Source of the DNA: Gemmatimonadota bacterium
GTDB taxonomy: Bacteria; Gemmatimonadota; Gemmatimonadetes; Gemmatimonadales; Gemmatimonadaceae
NCBI GenBank assembly: GCA_003142495.1
Contig: PLMM01000297.1
Coordinates: 1-23,319 of the forward strand
Length of the DNA stretch: 23,319 nt
Direction of reading: 5' to 3'
Shown: positions 21,865 to 23,319 of the stretch, piece after piece
Position numbering within the stretch: position 1 is the stretch's first letter
How the letters are laid out: each line of letters starts with the position of its first letter
Notes under the pieces: model-generated
Seen by the model: the letters and a program-made list of their open reading frames with translations, nothing else
The model's database searches: none
Told to the model about the DNA's origin: nothing
Program-made: the position numbers and the translations under genes

Positions 21865-22511
21865 TCGCGCCGAGTCGAACGCTGGCGAGCAAAAGGAAGG
21901 AGCGCCCGCACCTCCTCCCGATACGTCGCGTACTCAGCGCCGAGCGCGCCGACGAGCATCTCATCCTCGACCTTGATCCGATAGCCATACCCCACCGCCG
22001 TCACGGGCAGCGACGCGATCAGGATCATCCAGTTTCCGGACGCGAGCGCGATTCCGTTGAGACACAAGAGTGACCCGAGATACCCGGGATGTCGCACCCA
22101 TCGATAGATCCCGTTGCGCTCGACGGTGTGCGTCTCACGCACGAGCAGCGTCCTGGTGTATCGCTCGCGCAGCCTCAGCACCGCAACAAGCCGCACTCCA
22201 AGACCGATCACTCCCAGCGCCACTCCCATCCACGCGACCGCAGGCAAGCCGGGGAGAACGGCCTCGCGAAACCAGAGCGGAAGCCGAGAGGCTGGCGACG
22301 TCGCCTTCAACGCGAGCGCCAGGCCCAGCGTCGGAACCAGCGCGGCAGCCGACAGCGCCCACGTGCTATTGCGATCGCTCGCACCCGCAACGTGCGCCCG
22401 CGCGCGCGAGCCAAAGCGCAACTCCGCTTGAAGCATGTACAGCACGAGCACGACGATCCCGCCAATTCCATAGGCGGGAAGCGCAGCGAAGTGTGAGATC
22501 CACTCTGACAT
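21861..22511 (-). CDS. Isoprenylcysteine carboxyl methyltransferase-like membrane protein
   Basis: A 216-aa integral membrane protein with about five helices. The C-terminal half has the ICMT/PEMT signature: RNGIYRWVRHPGYLGSLLCL (residues 132-151; R140, H141, P142, Y144) and KVEDEMLVGALGAEYATYRE with the two acidic residues typical of the S-adenosylmethionine site. Bacterial members methylate small or lipid substrates; prenylated Cys is unlikely here, and the true substrate is not known. ATG 22511 is 21 bp after the stop of the upstream amidohydrolase gene, and its own stop overlaps the EEP gene, so the three likely form one transcript. Confidence 0.88.
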   Translation of the reverse strand: MSEWISHFAALPAYGIGGIVVLVLYMLQAELRFGSRARAHVAGASDRNSTWALSAAALVPTLGLALALKATSPASRLPLWFREAVLPGLPAVAWMGVALGVIGLGVRLVAVLRLRERYTRTLLVRETHTVERNGIYRWVRHPGYLGSLLCLNGIALASGNWMILIASLPVTAVGYGYRIKVEDEMLVGALGAEYATYREEVRALLPFARQRSTRRE

Positions 22512-22532
22512 GCGGCTATCGTGCTCGCGTTT

Positions 22533-23319
22533 CTACTTCATCCCCGCCCCAACTCCCCGCAACGCGCGCCCCGGCTTCGCCCCCGTATGCACTCCGTCCC
22601 TCAGCACCTCCACACCATTCACGAACACCTCCCGCATCCCCACCGACAGCTGGTGTGGTTTTTCGTATGTCGCACGATCGATGATCGTGTTCGGATCGAA
22701 CACCACCACGTCCGCATACATCCCCGCGCGCAGCAGCCCGCGATCCGGAATCGAGAGCCGCTCCGCCACCCCAGACGAAAACTTCCTGATCGCATCCTCG
22801 AGCGTCAGCACGTGCTCCTCGCGCACGTACTTGCCGAGCAATCTCGGATAGCTCCCGTACGCGCGCGGATGCGTCAGCCCCTTCGCGCCCTCCGGATCGA
22901 AGCCCTCGGCGTCCGTCCCAATCACCACCCACGGGCGACGCAGCTGCATCGCGACATTCTCGTCCGTCATGCTGAACGTCACCTTCCCCGCGCGACCGCC
23001 CGACGTGAGCACGACATCCGCCATCGCCTCGCCCCACGACTTGTGCATGTCGTCCGCAATCTTGTCGAGCCGCCATCCTTCGTACTTCGCGAGCGATGGC
23101 GTCGACAGCAGCCCCACTACCATGATCGGACCCGGCCCCGACTCCTGACAGTAACTCGGCTTCCCCGGCGTCGAGTCCATCGCCTCGTTGATGATGCGCG
23201 CGCGAGTCTCCGGATTTTTCAGATTGTCGAGCAGCTTCCCGTTCTCCGCCGCCCACGGGGGCACGCACGCCGCGAGCCCATTCGCCGACGCCGTGTACGG
23301 ATACATCGTCGCCCCGACT
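22533..23319 (-). CDS. N-acyl-D-amino-acid deacylase/D-aminoacylase family (partial, 5' end beyond window)
   Basis: The C-terminal 262 residues of a larger amidohydrolase whose start lies past the right edge; the frame stays open to 23319. Matching blocks are VGATMYPYTASANGLAACVP, a linker with MDSTPGKPS, then VTFSMTDENVAMQL, VVIGTDAEGF (the Asp is the metal-site Asp of this fold), THPRAYGSYPRLLGKYVREE, LTLEDAIRKFSS and the final small beta domain GLLRAGMYADVVVFDPNTII with FVNGVEVLRDG. Such enzymes deacylate N-acyl-D-amino acids, or related dipeptides, with zinc. The N-terminal HxH motif and any signal peptide are outside the window. First gene of the minus-strand group with the methyltransferase-like and EEP genes. 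Confidence 0.9.
   Translation of the reverse strand, partial: VGATMYPYTASANGLAACVPPWAAENGKLLDNLKNPETRARIINEAMDSTPGKPSYCQESGPGPIMVVGLLSTPSLAKYEGWRLDKIADDMHKSWGEAMADVVLTSGGRAGKVTFSMTDENVAMQLRRPWVVIGTDAEGFDPEGAKGLTHPRAYGSYPRLLGKYVREEHVLTLEDAIRKFSSGVAERLSIPDRGLLRAGMYADVVVFDPNTIIDRATYEKPHQLSVGMREVFVNGVEVLRDGVHTGAKPGRALRGVGAGMK

Overview
The window is a high-GC, gene-dense bacterial chromosomal segment with many GTG/TTG starts and stop/start overlaps (ATGA, GTGA, TTGA). A CarboxypepD-plug TonB receptor, a TIGR02999-type ECF sigma factor, two DinB-fold proteins, a LytS/LytTR pair and several small lipoproteins together suggest a Gram-negative soil-type bacterium, most likely Gemmatimonadota, with Acidobacteriota less likely. 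This placement is an inference; no rRNA or marker gene is present. I see no tRNA, rRNA, CRISPR array, insertion sequence, integrase or phage gene.

Layout. 1-853 (minus): the 5' part of an ECF sigma factor that runs off the left edge, then a ferritin-like diiron protein with a Lys-rich tail. 937-6260 (plus): a long run of housekeeping and small genes: DUF5076 and cupin (overlapping), DinB, a two-TM small protein, a lipoprotein, a 35-aa membrane ORF, a DoxX-like protein coupled to a YigZ/IMPACT protein, a 52-aa basic protein, YaeQ, a conserved unknown, an HNH nuclease and a second DinB. 6261-6586 is the only stretch over 300 bases without a confident gene. 6587-7667 (plus): a four-TM protein and a membrane-anchored SRPBCC protein.

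7690-9756 (minus) is a tightly coupled three-gene operon: membrane-anchored MsrB, a b561-type cytochrome b, and a Tat-exported MsrP-like molybdopterin protein. It reads as an extracytoplasmic methionine-sulfoxide repair unit. 9927-13920 (plus): a class-C beta-lactamase-fold lipoprotein, then a LytS-type histidine kinase overlapping a LytTR response regulator. Just after the regulator, and upstream of the TonB receptor gene (14056-16419), lie two 9-bp direct repeats 12 bp apart that fit the LytTR operator pattern, suggesting the receptor is a target of the pair.

16500-18196 (plus): a phosphoribulokinase-like kinase overlapping a secreted alpha/beta hydrolase. 18213-18842 (minus): an FMN-type general stress protein with a Lys/Ala-rich tail. 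19089-19796 (plus): a HEAT-like helical protein of apparently lower GC. 19832-20490 (minus): a coupled membrane coiled-coil protein and lipoprotein. 20644-21153 (plus): a secreted lipoprotein of unknown role. 21163-23319 (minus): an EEP-family hydrolase, an isoprenylcysteine-methyltransferase-like membrane protein, and the C-terminal part of a D-aminoacylase-type amidohydrolase cut by the right edge.
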